Origin: Pseudomonadota bacterium
GTDB lineage: Bacteria > Pseudomonadota > Gammaproteobacteria > UBA1113
Direction: 5' to 3'
Assembly: GCA_021782495.1 (NCBI GenBank)
Contig: JAJXUV010000002.1
Coordinates: forward strand, 1-64,000
Length of the DNA stretch: 64,000 nucleotides
Each line of letters begins with the position of its first letter. The first letter of the stretch is position 1. Both the position numbers and the translations under genes were made by a program. A model generated the notes under the pieces. The model worked only from the letters and a program-made list of their open reading frames with translations, ran no database searches and was not told the origin of the DNA. This document shows, in pieces, positions 15,755-25,670 of this stretch.

Positions 15755-16372
15755 ATGAGTGCGAATTTATATTTTTACGATGAGGATCCTAACCATTTTG
15801 AACTCTCATTTAATGAAAAAGCGGAATATGGTCAAGAAGTTTTTAGAAAAGAGCATATGGGGCCAGTATTCGGAATTTTAGTCTCTAAAAGCTGGAATTT
15901 TTGGCATAAAGAAAAAGCCTATGAAGTGGGTACAGAAATGGATGGAACGAAATACACGGTAGCCTTGAGCCATCCTGTGGTTGCGCTTTTTGAGCAATCT
16001 GAAGGAAAGAAGAAATTTTCTGGGCTATATGCAATCATAGACAATGAGGGGCTTATTCCTCAGCCAATCTGTTATTTCAAACCGGATGGAAAAGGAATGT
16101 ATCGTGCTTGCTCTGTGAACTCAGCTAGTCGCGTGGAATCGAATAAAATTTACACTTTTGAATTAAATGCACTGTGTTGGTATATTGATCAGAAAGAGCA
16201 TGTCAGCATCCACAAACCCAAAGAATCTTCGAAAGGAAAAGAAGAAGATAAAAGTCCTGTTAAGAAAAAAGAAGAAAAATCCAGCTATTTTTCTTTTTTT
16301 GATGGTCTTTTTAAAGACAGTCAAAAATCCAGTTCTTCTAAAGGGACTTTAAAGCGATCTGCGTTCAGCTAA
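15755..16372 (+). CDS. Unknown protein with Lys/Ser-rich tail, PmrA-box gene
   Basis: 205 residues with no signal peptide or membrane helix. Residues 1-150 look like one folded beta-rich domain (FGILVSKSWNFWHKEKAYEVGTEMDGTKYTVALSHP). Residues 150-205 are charged and then Ser/Lys-rich (KSSSSKGTLKRSAFS). No known family is recognised. The AAGGGG site precedes ATG 15755, and a PmrA-like box lies 68-87 bases upstream. A short disordered C-terminus with Ser, Lys and small residues fits a type IV secretion signal, so an effector is a reasonable inference, not a demonstration. Confidence 0.7.
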   Translation: MSANLYFYDEDPNHFELSFNEKAEYGQEVFRKEHMGPVFGILVSKSWNFWHKEKAYEVGTEMDGTKYTVALSHPVVALFEQSEGKKKFSGLYAIIDNEGLIPQPICYFKPDGKGMYRACSVNSASRVESNKIYTFELNALCWYIDQKEHVSIHKPKESSKGKEEDKSPVKKKEEKSSYFSFFDGLFKDSQKSSSSKGTLKRSAFS

Positions 16373-16386
16373 GCATGTCTAAAGAT

Positions 16387-16402
16387 TTCAGTGTGCACTG
16401 AA
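16387..16402. terminator. Possible terminator hairpin between the 15755 gene and rnpB
   Basis: A perfect 16-base palindrome (TTCAGTG TG CACTGAA) 15 bases after the stop codon. Only a short T-rich stretch follows. It also lies just upstream of the rnpB promoter. Confidence 0.4.
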
Positions 16403-16415
16403 CTCATCTTTAGCG

Positions 16416-16421
16416 TATACT
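16416..16421 (+). promoter_or_regulatory. Predicted -10 box of rnpB
   Basis: TATACT ends eight bases before the predicted 5' end of the RNase P RNA (16429). The -35 region is not clear. Confidence 0.45.
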
Positions 16422-16428
16422 TGACAAT

Positions 16429-16775
16429 AGAGTTGGCTGGGTGATCGCTGGTGGCAACATCAGAGGAAAGTCCGGGCTCCATAGGGCGAGGTGCCAGGTA
16501 ATGCCTGGGAGGCGTGAGCCTACGGAAAGTGCCACAGAAAATATACCGCCTTTTTTGCTTGCAAAAAGGGTAAGGGTGAAATGGTGCGGTAAGAGCGCAC
16601 CGCGCTGTTGGCAACAACAGTGGCAGGGTAAACCCCACCGGGAGCAAGACCAAATAGGGATCCTAATCGTGTTGCCCGCACGGGATCCGGGTTGGTCGCT
16701 AAAGCGTACAAGTGATTGTCCGCGTAGATGAATGATAACCCACGACAGAACCCGGCTTATAGGCCAACTCTATGT
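16429..16775 (+). ncRNA. rnpB: RNase P RNA, class A
   Basis: The ribozyme that removes tRNA 5' leaders. The universally conserved blocks are all present: GAGGAAAGTCCGGGCTCC near 16470, AGGGTGAAATGGTGCGGTAAGAGCGCACCGCG near 16575-16605, AGACCAAATAGG near 16650, and GACAGAACCCGGCTTATAGG near 16745. Helix P1 is closed by AGAGTTGGC (16429-16437) with GCCAACTCT (16763-16771). The segment between P2 and the first conserved core block is much shorter than in E. coli, implying a reduced P3 helix. The total is about 345 bases against 377 in E. coli. Confidence 0.95.
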
Positions 16776-16836
16776 ATTAACGCGAATCCTACTTAAGGAT
16801 TGAAACCTAACTGAAACCTCTAAAGTAGCCATCTTC

Positions 16837-17067
16837 TAACCGAGCCGCGACCGTGATGGAGCGGAGGTTCGGAGTGAGAAAGACAAGATGAGAAACGGCC
16901 ACTTCAAATCCTGGATGTTTAGGGCCTGTTGACAATTGGGTTATCGGCTGCAAAATGAGGAGAACCCAAATGTCAACAGGCCCTAGTCCTTCGCTTAAAA
17001 TTGACGTTTTTTTGTAACCAGGGTTCCTTACTTTGAACCTCCGCTCCTGACGGTCGCGGCTCGGTTA
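16837..17067. repeat. Family-1 repeat split by a family-3 element
   Basis: Left arm TAACCGAGCCGCGACCG at 16837 and right arm CGGTCGCGGCTCGGTTA ending 17067 are the two outer arms of the family-1 hairpin. They lie 231 bases apart instead of about 67. GGAGGTTC/GAACCTCC inside them pair as well. In the middle sits a short family-3 element (16920-16985). It therefore looks like a composite made by insertion. Confidence 0.75.
16920..16985. repeat. Family-3 element, short derivative
   Basis: A 66-bp element with 15-bp terminal inverted repeats TAGGGCCTGTTGACA / TGTCAACAGGCCCTA. The left half (GGTTATCGGCTGCAAAATGAG) matches the 165-bp copies at 32148 and 37183, while the central stem is missing. 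It is nested within a family-1 repeat. Confidence 0.85.
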
Positions 17068-17105
17068 GAGCAACCCAAAGATATTCTTAAATAAAATTCA
17101 CGTTC

Positions 17106-17516
17106 TTAGGCTTTACACGCCTTACACACGCCATAGATATTCAAACTGTGATCGGTCATGTCAAAACCATATTCTCGCGCCACGTCTAATTGGCGTGCTT
17201 CAATGACGGGATCGACGAATTCTTCTACTGTTCCGCATTTGAGGCACACAAAGTGATCGTGGTGTTGGTCTTGCTTGATTTCAAATACGGAGTGACCACT
17301 TTCAAAATAATGACGCTCGACTAAGCCTGCTTCTTGAAACTGCGTTAGAACGCGATAAACCGTCGCCAAACCCACATCTTCACCTGCTTCTGACAATGCT
17401 TTGTACACATCTTCGGCACTTACATGATGGTGTTGGGCTTCAGCGAGAAATTGTAAAATTTTTATCCTAGGTGTTGTGGCTTTTAAGCCGACTTTACGCA
17501 ATTCTTTATCATTCAA
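17106..17516 (-). CDS. fur: Ferric uptake regulator
   Basis: A 136-residue metal-dependent repressor of iron genes. The winged-helix DNA-binding domain (1-80; TTPRIKILQFLAEAQHHHVSAEDVYKAL) is followed by the dimerisation/metal domain with HHDHFVCLKCGTVEEF and the C-terminal CKAC pair. Metal-binding histidines (HQDQHHDHF region) and both CxxC pairs are conserved. It is divergent from bamE with 66 bases between, an arrangement found in many gammaproteobacteria. I see no clear Fur box in the shared intergenic region. Confidence 0.96.
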   Translation of the reverse strand: MNDKELRKVGLKATTPRIKILQFLAEAQHHHVSAEDVYKALSEAGEDVGLATVYRVLTQFQEAGLVERHYFESGHSVFEIKQDQHHDHFVCLKCGTVEEFVDPVIEARQLDVAREYGFDMTDHSLNIYGVCKACKA

Positions 17517-17582
17517 TGGTGTATCCTCAGCTAAAATAAGGTATTATCAGGGTAGTTCTACAGTAACGGAAATGAGAGTAAA

Positions 17583-18029
17583 ATGCAAAGAAAATTATTC
17601 GCTTTATTGGTTTTATGCCTAAGCTTGTCTGCTTGTGTACACAAAGTGACCATTGAACAAGGCAATGTGATCACCCAAGACATGGTAAACCAATTACATC
17701 CGGGCATGACTTCGGATCAAGTGCAATTTATTTTGGGTCATCCCGTGTTGGTGGAAACCTTTGAAGCCAATAGAGCGGATTATGTCTATACCTTAGAAAC
17801 CAATGGGACTTTTGTTCACAAAAAACGTCTGACTTTATTTTTCAAAGATGGTCATTTAAGCGGCATCGATGGCACAATGCATCCGGAATTGAATCCGACG
17901 ACTAAAACGACTGCTTTACCCATCAATCCACCTTCTGTGCCGATAAGCAATAGCTCGGTCGATCCTAATCCAAAGGTGGATACAGCCTCTACCTTAGAAA
18001 AGGAAGCGAAAGTTCCATTGGATGATTAG
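17583..18029 (+). CDS. bamE: Outer membrane assembly lipoprotein BamE
   Basis: A 148-residue lipoprotein of the BAM complex that folds beta-barrel proteins into the outer membrane. The signal peptide ends with lipobox LSAC (C18). The SmpA/OmlA domain follows, with the typical GNVITQDMVNQLHPGMTSDQVQFILGHPV and RADYVYTL segments. The C-terminal ~40 residues are Pro/Ser/Thr-rich and extend beyond E. coli BamE (113 residues). It is divergent from fur. Confidence 0.93.
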   Translation: MQRKLFALLVLCLSLSACVHKVTIEQGNVITQDMVNQLHPGMTSDQVQFILGHPVLVETFEANRADYVYTLETNGTFVHKKRLTLFFKDGHLSGIDGTMHPELNPTTKTTALPINPPSVPISNSSVDPNPKVDTASTLEKEAKVPLDD

Positions 18030-18041
18030 GGGCTGTGCGGT

Positions 18042-19589
<1,548 letters not shown>

Positions 19590-19599
19590 GGTTTTATAA

Positions 19600-21171
19600 A
19601 TGCATTCTCATCAACAAAAAATATTGGTTATTGATTTTGGTTCTCAGTACGCACAATTGATTGCGCGCCGCATTCGTGAATGTGAGGTCTACAGCGAAAT
19701 TGTGTCTTGGCGTGTTTCGGATGAATGGATCCGTCAATTTGCGCCGCAAGGGATTATTTTGTCGGGAGGACCTGAAAGTACCATCGGTGTGAATAGTCCG
19801 CAAATTCCAGATGCGGTGTTTGAATTGGGTGTGCCGGTCTTGGGTATTTGCTATGGCATGCAAGCGATGGCTTTGAAATTAGGCGGTCAAGTCGAAAGTT
19901 CAACACACCGAGAATACGGCGCAGCGACCGTGACATTGGAACAAACTTGTCGATTAACGCAAGGCATCGAAGATCGTTATTCAGAAGGCAATGGTCGTGC
20001 GCAATTGGATGTGTGGATGAGCCATGGCGATCGGGTTACAGTCATTCCTAGGGGTTTTAATGCAGTAGGCGTCAGTGAAAATTCGCCTTTTGCGATTATG
20101 GCTTGTGATGCGAAAAATTATTATGGTTTGCAATTTCATCCCGAAGTCACGCACACCCCGCAAGGCCAGCGTTTGATAGAACGCTTTGTGCAGGATATTT
20201 GTGGGTGTGGTTCTTTATGGACTTTGAAAAATATTTTGAAGGAATCTATCGAGATTGTTCGTGCTCAAGTTAAAAATGCGCCGGTTTTATTGGGTTTATC
20301 GGGTGGTGTGGATTCTGCGGTGGTGGCGGCTTTATTGCACAAAGCCATTGGAGACCAATTAACCTGTATGTTTATCGACACAGGTTTATTGCGACATGAA
20401 GAAGCTTTGAGCGTGCTGGAAGTATTTGCGCAGAATCTAGGCGCTAAAGTGATCGCTGTAGACGCTTCGGAACATTTTTATCAAGCTTTAGTCGGTGTAT
20501 CTGATCCCGAAGAAAAACGTAAAATCATCGGACGTGTTTTTATAGAAACCTTTGATCGCGAGTCAAAGAAGCTTGGCGATATTCCTTTCTTGGCGCAAGG
20601 AACGATTTATCCGGATGTGATTGAATCGGCGCATGCTTCGCACAGTGCACACGTGATCAAATCGCACCACAATGTGGGCGGTTTGCCCAAAGACATGAAC
20701 TTTAAATTGGTGGAACCTTTGAGAGAATTGTTCAAAGACGAAGTGCGTCAATTGGGTTTGGAATTGGGCTTACCCTATGAAATGGTGTATCGACATCCTT
20801 TTCCAGGGCCTGGATTGGGTGTGCGTATTTTAGGGGAAATTCAGCCACAGTATGTTAAAATTTTGCGAGCCGCCGATCACATTTTTATGAGTGAATTAAA
20901 AAAACAAGGTTGGTACGATAAAGTCAGTCAAGCTTTTGCTGTTTTTTTGCCGGTAAAATCGGTGGGCGTTGTCGGCGATGCGCGTCATTACGATTATGTG
21001 ATCGCTTTACGCGCCGTGCAAACGGTGGATTTTATGACAGCGCGTTGGGCACAATTGCCTTATGATTTGTTGGATGTGGTTGCGCATCGCATTGTCAATG
21101 AAGTGCCAGGCGTTTCACGCGTGGTCTATGATATCAGTGGAAAACCGCCTGCGACAATTGAGTGGGAGTAA
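19600..21171 (+). CDS. guaA: GMP synthase (glutamine-hydrolysing)
   Basis: 523 residues. It converts XMP to GMP using ATP and glutamine. The N-terminal class-I glutamine amidotransferase domain has nucleophile Cys in [11 protein letters not shown] and His/Glu in QFHPEVTHT. The ATP pyrophosphatase domain has the P-loop SGGVDSAV, and the C-terminal dimerisation domain ends KPPATIEWE as in E. coli. It is co-transcribed with guaB. Confidence 0.97.
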   Translation: MHSHQQKILVIDFGSQYAQLIARRIRECEVYSEIVSWRVSDEWIRQFAPQGIILSGGPESTIGVNSPQIPDAVFELGVPVLGICYGMQAMALKLGGQVESSTHREYGAATVTLEQTCRLTQGIEDRYSEGNGRAQLDVWMSHGDRVTVIPRGFNAVGVSENSPFAIMACDAKNYYGLQFHPEVTHTPQGQRLIERFVQDICGCGSLWTLKNILKESIEIVRAQVKNAPVLLGLSGGVDSAVVAALLHKAIGDQLTCMFIDTGLLRHEEALSVLEVFAQNLGAKVIAVDASEHFYQALVGVSDPEEKRKIIGRVFIETFDRESKKLGDIPFLAQGTIYPDVIESAHASHSAHVIKSHHNVGGLPKDMNFKLVEPLRELFKDEVRQLGLELGLPYEMVYRHPFPGPGLGVRILGEIQPQYVKILRAADHIFMSELKKQGWYDKVSQAFAVFLPVKSVGVVGDARHYDYVIALRAVQTVDFMTARWAQLPYDLLDVVAHRIVNEVPGVSRVVYDISGKPPATIEWE

Positions 21172-21288
21172 TGGATGAAGCACCCGTTCGAGCGGTCCTG
21201 TCACCTGTTACGGTGACATTCCCGTCGCGCTCGTTCCTGCGCGCGCCGGGGGCCCGCCCCATTCACCCTAACACCCCCTATCATGAAT

Positions 21289-21316
21289 TAACCGAGCTGC
21301 GGCTGTGAGGGAGCGG
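21289..21316. repeat. Family-1 half copy
   Basis: TAACCGAGCTGCGGCTGTGAGGGAGCGG corresponds to a single left arm without its partner. It is partly degenerate and ends 19 bases before tadA. The preceding GC-rich stretch 21190-21260 contains a small hairpin (TGTCACC/GGTGACA) after guaA. Confidence 0.7.
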
Positions 21317-21335
21317 ATAAAGTTTAAAATTGAGA

Positions 21336-21794
21336 ATGAGTATGAATATGAATGACCTATTCTGGATGCAAGAGGCTTTAGTGCGTGCGAAGAGAGCGAA
21401 AGAGCAGAATGAAGTGCCAGTAGGTGCGATTGTCGTGCGAGAAAATAAGATCATCGGAGAGGGTTGGGATCAAACTTTGGGAAAAAGCGATCCCACGGCG
21501 CATGCGGAAATCATTGCTTTGCGTGAAGCGGCGAGAACCTTGCAAAATTATCGCTTAATTGATGCGACAATGTATGTGACCTTGGAGCCTTGTGCTATGT
21601 GTGCCGGGGCTTTGGTGAATGCGCGCTTAAAACGCGTGGTTTTTGCTTTGGCCGATGCCAAAACCGGCGCTTGTGGCAGTGTGTTTAATATCATTGATGC
21701 ACCGTGTTTGAACCATCGTTTATACAGTACCCAAGGCATTTTAGAAGCAGAGAGTTTGGCTTTGTTGCAGGATTTTTTTAAGGTGCGGCGATAG
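21336..21794 (+). CDS. tadA: tRNA-specific adenosine deaminase
   Basis: About 152 residues. It deaminates A34 of tRNA-Arg(ACG) to inosine, allowing wobble decoding. The zinc site HAE (in DPTAHAEIIAL) and PCAMC (in TLEPCAMCAGAL) is intact, and the family stretch NYRLIDATMYVTLEPC is conserved. Several in-frame ATGs (21336, 21342, 21348) are possible starts, and no ribosome site decides clearly. Confidence 0.94.
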   Translation: MSMNMNDLFWMQEALVRAKRAKEQNEVPVGAIVVRENKIIGEGWDQTLGKSDPTAHAEIIALREAARTLQNYRLIDATMYVTLEPCAMCAGALVNARLKRVVFALADAKTGACGSVFNIIDAPCLNHRLYSTQGILEAESLALLQDFFKVRR

Positions 21795-21804
21795 ACAAAG
21801 ATGT

Positions 21805-21872
21805 TGTCATTCCTGTGAAAGCAGGGATCCAGTGAATTTAAAACTGGATTTCTGCTTTCGCAGGAATGACAG
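21805..21872. repeat. Family-2 hairpin repeat, full copy
   Basis: Inverted repeat between tadA and dps. TGTCATTCCTGTGAAAGCAG on the left pairs with CTGCTTTCGCAGGAATGACA on the right, with GGATCCAGT/ACTGGATT inside. The same unit recurs at 25511, 38014, 40086 and 51391. Confidence 0.9.
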
Positions 21873-21934
21873 AATCGCTGTTTGCAAAATTTGATGCTAT
21901 AATGACTAAATCATTTTATGAAAAGGAGACCCAA

Positions 21935-22372
21935 ATGAACACGGATTTATACCAAGCTTTCGCCAGATTGTTGGCAGACACTTACACGCTCTATTTAAAA
22001 ACGCAAAACTACCATTGGCACGTACGAGGTCCTTATTTTAAAACCCTACACCTGATGTTTGAAGAACAATACCTTCAATTAGCAACCGCTATAGATAGCT
22101 TAGCGGAGCGTATCTTAACGATGGGACAAACAGCACCGGCCACTTTTGCGAAATTCAACGAGTTACGCCGTATTCAAGAAGGCGATAGTCAGAAAAAGGC
22201 GGAGCAAATGGTGTCTGAATTGTGTGAAGATCACCAATTGCTTTTACAAGATTTGTATAAAGCTTTGAAACTTGCGCAAGAACAAAATGATGAGGGCAGC
22301 GCTAATTTGTTAAGCGATCGCATCGCCGAACACGAAAAAACCCATTGGATGCTGAAAGCTTCGGCGTTGTAA
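21935..22372 (+). CDS. dps: Dps-family ferritin-like protein
   Basis: 145 residues, one four-helix ferritin-like domain. The dinuclear ferroxidase residues are visible in NYHWHVRGPYFKTLHLMFEEQY and in the following DSLAERI. Dps dodecamers oxidise and store iron and protect DNA during starvation or oxidative stress. The ATG at 21935 follows an AAGGAG site. An upstream in-frame start would translate the family-2 repeat and is rejected. It is convergent with ddl. Confidence 0.92.
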   Translation: MNTDLYQAFARLLADTYTLYLKTQNYHWHVRGPYFKTLHLMFEEQYLQLATAIDSLAERILTMGQTAPATFAKFNELRRIQEGDSQKKAEQMVSELCEDHQLLLQDLYKALKLAQEQNDEGSANLLSDRIAEHEKTHWMLKASAL

Positions 22373-22378
22373 TTTACT

Positions 22379-23437
22379 CTAAACTTTCAAATTCTGCGCG
22401 TGATCGAAAGCCTCCAAAGCATAATCGATGAGTTGAGCCACTAAAGCCGGACCTTTCACGCCGGCTTGTTCCCACATGCGAGGAAACATGCTCATTGCCG
22501 TAAAGCCGGGAATGGTATTCAATTCATTGACGTAAAGAGTGCCGTCTTGTGCTAAGAAAAAATCGATACGCGCAAATCCACAACAATCTAAGCAGGTATA
22601 AGTCTTAAACGCCAGTGCTTTTATTTGTTCTTGTAAATTTGCATCGATAGGCGCGACGACTTTAAATTCGGTACCGCCATTGTCATCGTATTTGGCGATA
22701 AAATCATAATACTCACGACTGACAATGACTTCACAAGGGTTTGTAGCTTGGGGCAAATCATTGCCGATGACAGCACATTCCAATTCACGCCCCACAATGG
22801 CCGATTCTACCAAGATTTTTGTGTCATATTCAAAAGCCAGTGACAAAGCTTCGCGCAATTCTGTTTCCGTATGCGCTTTGCTGATGCCATAAGAAGAGCC
22901 CATATTCGCCGGTTTCACAAAACAAGGTAACCCTAATTTTTTGATCAAGGCTTGTAAATCGATGCCTTCGTATTCGTGTCGGCGAATGGTTTCGAAAGGT
23001 ACGACAGAAATACCGGCTTCGCGCAACAAACGTTTGCTCACGTCTTTGTCCATGCCAATGGCAGAACCCAAACAATCGGCGCCCACAAAAGGCAAATCCA
23101 ATAAAGCCAACAAGCCTTGAATGGTACCATCTTCTCCCTTAGGGCCATGCAACACTGGAAAGACGACGTCTATCGCTGCACTGATTTGTTGGCTGTGTAC
23201 ATGATACAATTTGTGATCGGGCAATAAACTCACTAAATTTTCAGGCGCGGTGTTGATGTGCAAAGGAAAAGTCAGTGTGGGTTGAAGATACCAAAATCCC
23301 GTCGTTTTTTCAATGCCGATCGCATAAGGAGTGTATCGAGAGAGATCCAAATTTTTTAAAATAAATTCAGCCGATTTTAGGGAAATCTCATGTTCTGGGG
23401 ATTGGCCACCGAATAAGACGGCAATATTTTTTTTCAT
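22379..23437 (-). CDS. ddl: D-alanine--D-alanine ligase
   Basis: A 352-residue ATP-grasp enzyme that makes the D-Ala-D-Ala dipeptide of peptidoglycan. It starts MKKNIAVLFGGQSPEHEISL, with the HGPKGEDGTIQG motif, the ATP-grasp loop and C-terminal NELNTIPGFTAMSMFP, all characteristic. The ATG overlaps the dapE stop by four bases, so translational coupling is likely. Together dapD-dapE-ddl supply two cell-wall precursors, meso-diaminopimelate and D-Ala-D-Ala. Confidence 0.96.
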   Translation of the reverse strand: MKKNIAVLFGGQSPEHEISLKSAEFILKNLDLSRYTPYAIGIEKTTGFWYLQPTLTFPLHINTAPENLVSLLPDHKLYHVHSQQISAAIDVVFPVLHGPKGEDGTIQGLLALLDLPFVGADCLGSAIGMDKDVSKRLLREAGISVVPFETIRRHEYEGIDLQALIKKLGLPCFVKPANMGSSYGISKAHTETELREALSLAFEYDTKILVESAIVGRELECAVIGNDLPQATNPCEVIVSREYYDFIAKYDDNGGTEFKVVAPIDANLQEQIKALAFKTYTCLDCCGFARIDFFLAQDGTLYVNELNTIPGFTAMSMFPRMWEQAGVKGPALVAQLIDYALEAFDHAQNLKV

Positions 23438-24570
23438 AACAATAACTCTTTTAAAATACCATAATAAATTTCGCTTAGATCATACAAATCCGTGATGCGC
23501 ACACACTCATTGCTTTCGTGTATGCCGCGATGACACAAACCCAATTCGACGACTTCGGGACATTGTTTGGCAATGAATCGACCATCGGAAGTTCCGCCGG
23601 CGGTAGAACGCTTAGGAATAATATGACGTAAATGCTGTATCACTTTATCACAACAATTTAGCAGTTTGCCAGGGGCGGTTAAAAAAGGCTCACCACTTAA
23701 TTCCCAGGACAATTCATGGCGCAAACCGTGTTTTTCTAACAATTGAAGTGTTTTGGTTTCGATTTCTTCAGCAGTGATGGCTGGCGAAAAACGTAAATTA
23801 AACCTTAAAGTCACCTTGGCTGGAATGACATTGTGCATGGTATTGCCTGTGCTTAAATCGGTGATTTGCAAGGTGGTTGCCGGAAAATCTTCGGGTGGAT
23901 GGTCCCATTCAATTTGTGTCCAATCGTGAATGAAAGGACCCAATTTGTGGATGGGATTATCGGCCAAATGCGGATAAGCCACGTGCCCCGCTTTACCGTG
24001 TAGGGTTAAACGTCCATGCAGAGAACCGCGTCGCCCCACTCTGAGCGTATCGCCGACTTGCGTATCACTAGAAGGTTCGCCAATGAGGCAATAATCGAGG
24101 TTTTGGCCTATGGTTTGTAAATGCTTTAAAACGATGGGTGTTCCCATGTGCGAAGGGCCTTCTTCGGCACTGGTGATCAAAAAAGCGAGTGTGCCTTGAA
24201 AATCGGGGTGTTGTTGGATGAAAATTTTCGCTGCCGTGATTTGGGCAGCCAGCGCCCCTTTCATATCCAAAGCACCACGACCATGAAGATAACCGTCTTC
24301 TGTGTTTGCAGCAAAAGGCGGGAAATCCCAATCTGTTTCGGGATCAGCGCTTACGACGTCAGTATGGCCTGCCAACACCACCACCGGTGATCCACGGCCA
24401 TAAGTGGCCCATAAATTATGCGCTTCTTTATGCGGAATATCTTCGCACTGAAATCCGAGCGGCATTAAAATCTCTTTAATTAAAGTTTGGCAGCCTCGGT
24501 CTTCTGGTGTGATCGATCGTATTTTTATTAAAGCTTCGGCAATTTGCAGCGCTTCTGAAAAATCAAGCAT
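23434..24570 (-). CDS. dapE: Succinyl-diaminopimelate desuccinylase
   Basis: A 378-residue M20-family zinc peptidase that releases succinate to give LL-diaminopimelate for lysine and peptidoglycan. Metal ligands are in LAGHTDVV, HGRGALDMKGAL and SAEEGP, and the substrate-binding GGTSDGRF motif is present. The start at 24570 has a GAGGA site and the standard N-terminus. An upstream ATG at 24603 would extend it by 11 residues into dapD. It lies four bases after dapD. Confidence 0.95.
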   Translation of the reverse strand: MLDFSEALQIAEALIKIRSITPEDRGCQTLIKEILMPLGFQCEDIPHKEAHNLWATYGRGSPVVVLAGHTDVVSADPETDWDFPPFAANTEDGYLHGRGALDMKGALAAQITAAKIFIQQHPDFQGTLAFLITSAEEGPSHMGTPIVLKHLQTIGQNLDYCLIGEPSSDTQVGDTLRVGRRGSLHGRLTLHGKAGHVAYPHLADNPIHKLGPFIHDWTQIEWDHPPEDFPATTLQITDLSTGNTMHNVIPAKVTLRFNLRFSPAITAEEIETKTLQLLEKHGLRHELSWELSGEPFLTAPGKLLNCCDKVIQHLRHIIPKRSTAGGTSDGRFIAKQCPEVVELGLCHRGIHESNECVRITDLYDLSEIYYGILKELLL

Positions 24571-24574
24571 GTCT

Positions 24575-25399
24575 TTATTCCTCGATTTCGCGTAACAATT
24601 CATTCAAAGCCACTTTTTCCCGTGTTTTGGCATCGATGGTTTTGATGATGACGGCGCAATACAAACTGTGAGATCCATCGCTGGCAGGCAATGCACCTGG
24701 CACAACAACCGATCCAGCAGGCACTCGACCATAATGAATTTCGCCGGTTTGTCGATTGTAAATTTTAGTGCTTTGACCGATGTAAACGCCCATAGAAATT
24801 ACGGAATTTTCTTCGACAATCACGCCCTCGACAATCTCAGCGCGCGCGCCAATGAAACAATTGTCTTCAATGATCGTGGGATTGGCTTGAAGCGGCTCTA
24901 AAATACCGCCCAAACCCGCACCGCCGGAGAGATGCACATTTTTGCCGACTTGTGCACAAGACCCAACGGTGGCCCAGGTATCGACCAAAGTACCGCTGTC
25001 GACGTAAGCGCCGATGTTGATGTAAGAGGGCATTAAGACCGTATTTTTAGCCACAAAAGCGCCTTTTCGGACTTGGGCCATGGGAATGGCGCGGATGCCC
25101 GCATTGTGCCAATCTTCAGTCGTATAATCGCTGAATTTTAAGGTAACTTTGTCGAAATATTGCGTGAAACCACCGTCGACCACCGCATTGGGCCGGATCC
25201 TAAAAGACAATAAGACAGCTTTTTTAAGCCAGGTATTCACTTGCCAAATGCCCTTTATTTTCTGCGCAATCCGTTCGCTACCGCAGTCTAAAGCGGCAAT
25301 CGCTTCTTCCACGGCTTGGCAAATGTGGCTCGGAACGTTTTCTGGCGTGTAATCGAGGCGATGGTCGAAAGCTTGTTCAATGGTGTCTTGTAAGTTCAT
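24575..25399 (-). CDS. dapD: Tetrahydrodipicolinate N-succinyltransferase
   Basis: A 274-residue left-handed beta-helix acyltransferase that succinylates tetrahydrodipicolinate in the lysine/DAP pathway. Hexapeptide repeats run from about residue 105 to 230 ([38 protein letters not shown]). It is the first gene of the dapD-dapE-ddl unit. I see no lysine-riboswitch-like leader upstream. Confidence 0.96.
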   Translation of the reverse strand: MNLQDTIEQAFDHRLDYTPENVPSHICQAVEEAIAALDCGSERIAQKIKGIWQVNTWLKKAVLLSFRIRPNAVVDGGFTQYFDKVTLKFSDYTTEDWHNAGIRAIPMAQVRKGAFVAKNTVLMPSYINIGAYVDSGTLVDTWATVGSCAQVGKNVHLSGGAGLGGILEPLQANPTIIEDNCFIGARAEIVEGVIVEENSVISMGVYIGQSTKIYNRQTGEIHYGRVPAGSVVVPGALPASDGSHSLYCAVIIKTIDAKTREKVALNELLREIEE

Positions 25400-25510
25400 G
25401 ATTTTTTGAGCGTCCTCTCAAAGCGTTTTGAGGCCCTAGTCTAACACGAAAACTCTGCTTTGTACTGGAAAAAAAACAAAACTAGCCCATATAATATACA
25501 AATTCCGGTC

Positions 25511-25538
25511 TGCCATCCCTGCTTTCGCAGGGATGACA
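25511..25538. repeat. Family-2 hairpin repeat, short copy
   Basis: TGCCATCCCTGC and GCAGGGATGACA around a TTTC loop. It is located between divergent dapD and the 25671 gene. Confidence 0.85.
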
Positions 25539-25584
25539 TCGTAGTTTTTTGTCCAGTACAGAGAAAACTCTTAAGTTTTCAGGC

Positions 25585-25614
25585 CACCTTAAGCTTACCT
25601 TAAGGTGTTTTTTT
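25585..25614 (+). promoter_or_regulatory. PmrA-box-like direct repeat that can also fold as a terminator
   Basis: CTTAAGCTT (25588-25596), two bases, CTTAAGGTG (25599-25607) fits the 9-N2-9 PmrA box. A TATGGT box follows 13 bases later (25621-25626), the same distance as in the 47959 box. The same bases also form a 9-bp stem (25585-25593 with 25599-25607) followed by T7, which would be an intrinsic terminator. No plus-strand gene ends here, so the regulatory reading is favoured. Confidence 0.55.
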
Positions 25615-25670
25615 AAAACTTATGGTAAAATGTCTAAAAGTAATATTAAAATTACAGTGAAGGTAAAATT

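Noticed and set aside
16369-16731. Protein-coding frames on both strands over rnpB
   Set aside because: The region is RNase P RNA, so open frames are incidental.
17517-17582. Fur box between fur and bamE
   Set aside because: No stretch close to the GATAATGATAATCATTATC consensus was found.
25400-25510. Lysine riboswitch upstream of dapD
   Set aside because: No conserved core or long structured leader. The gap holds only a short family-2 hairpin and the divergent gene's control region.
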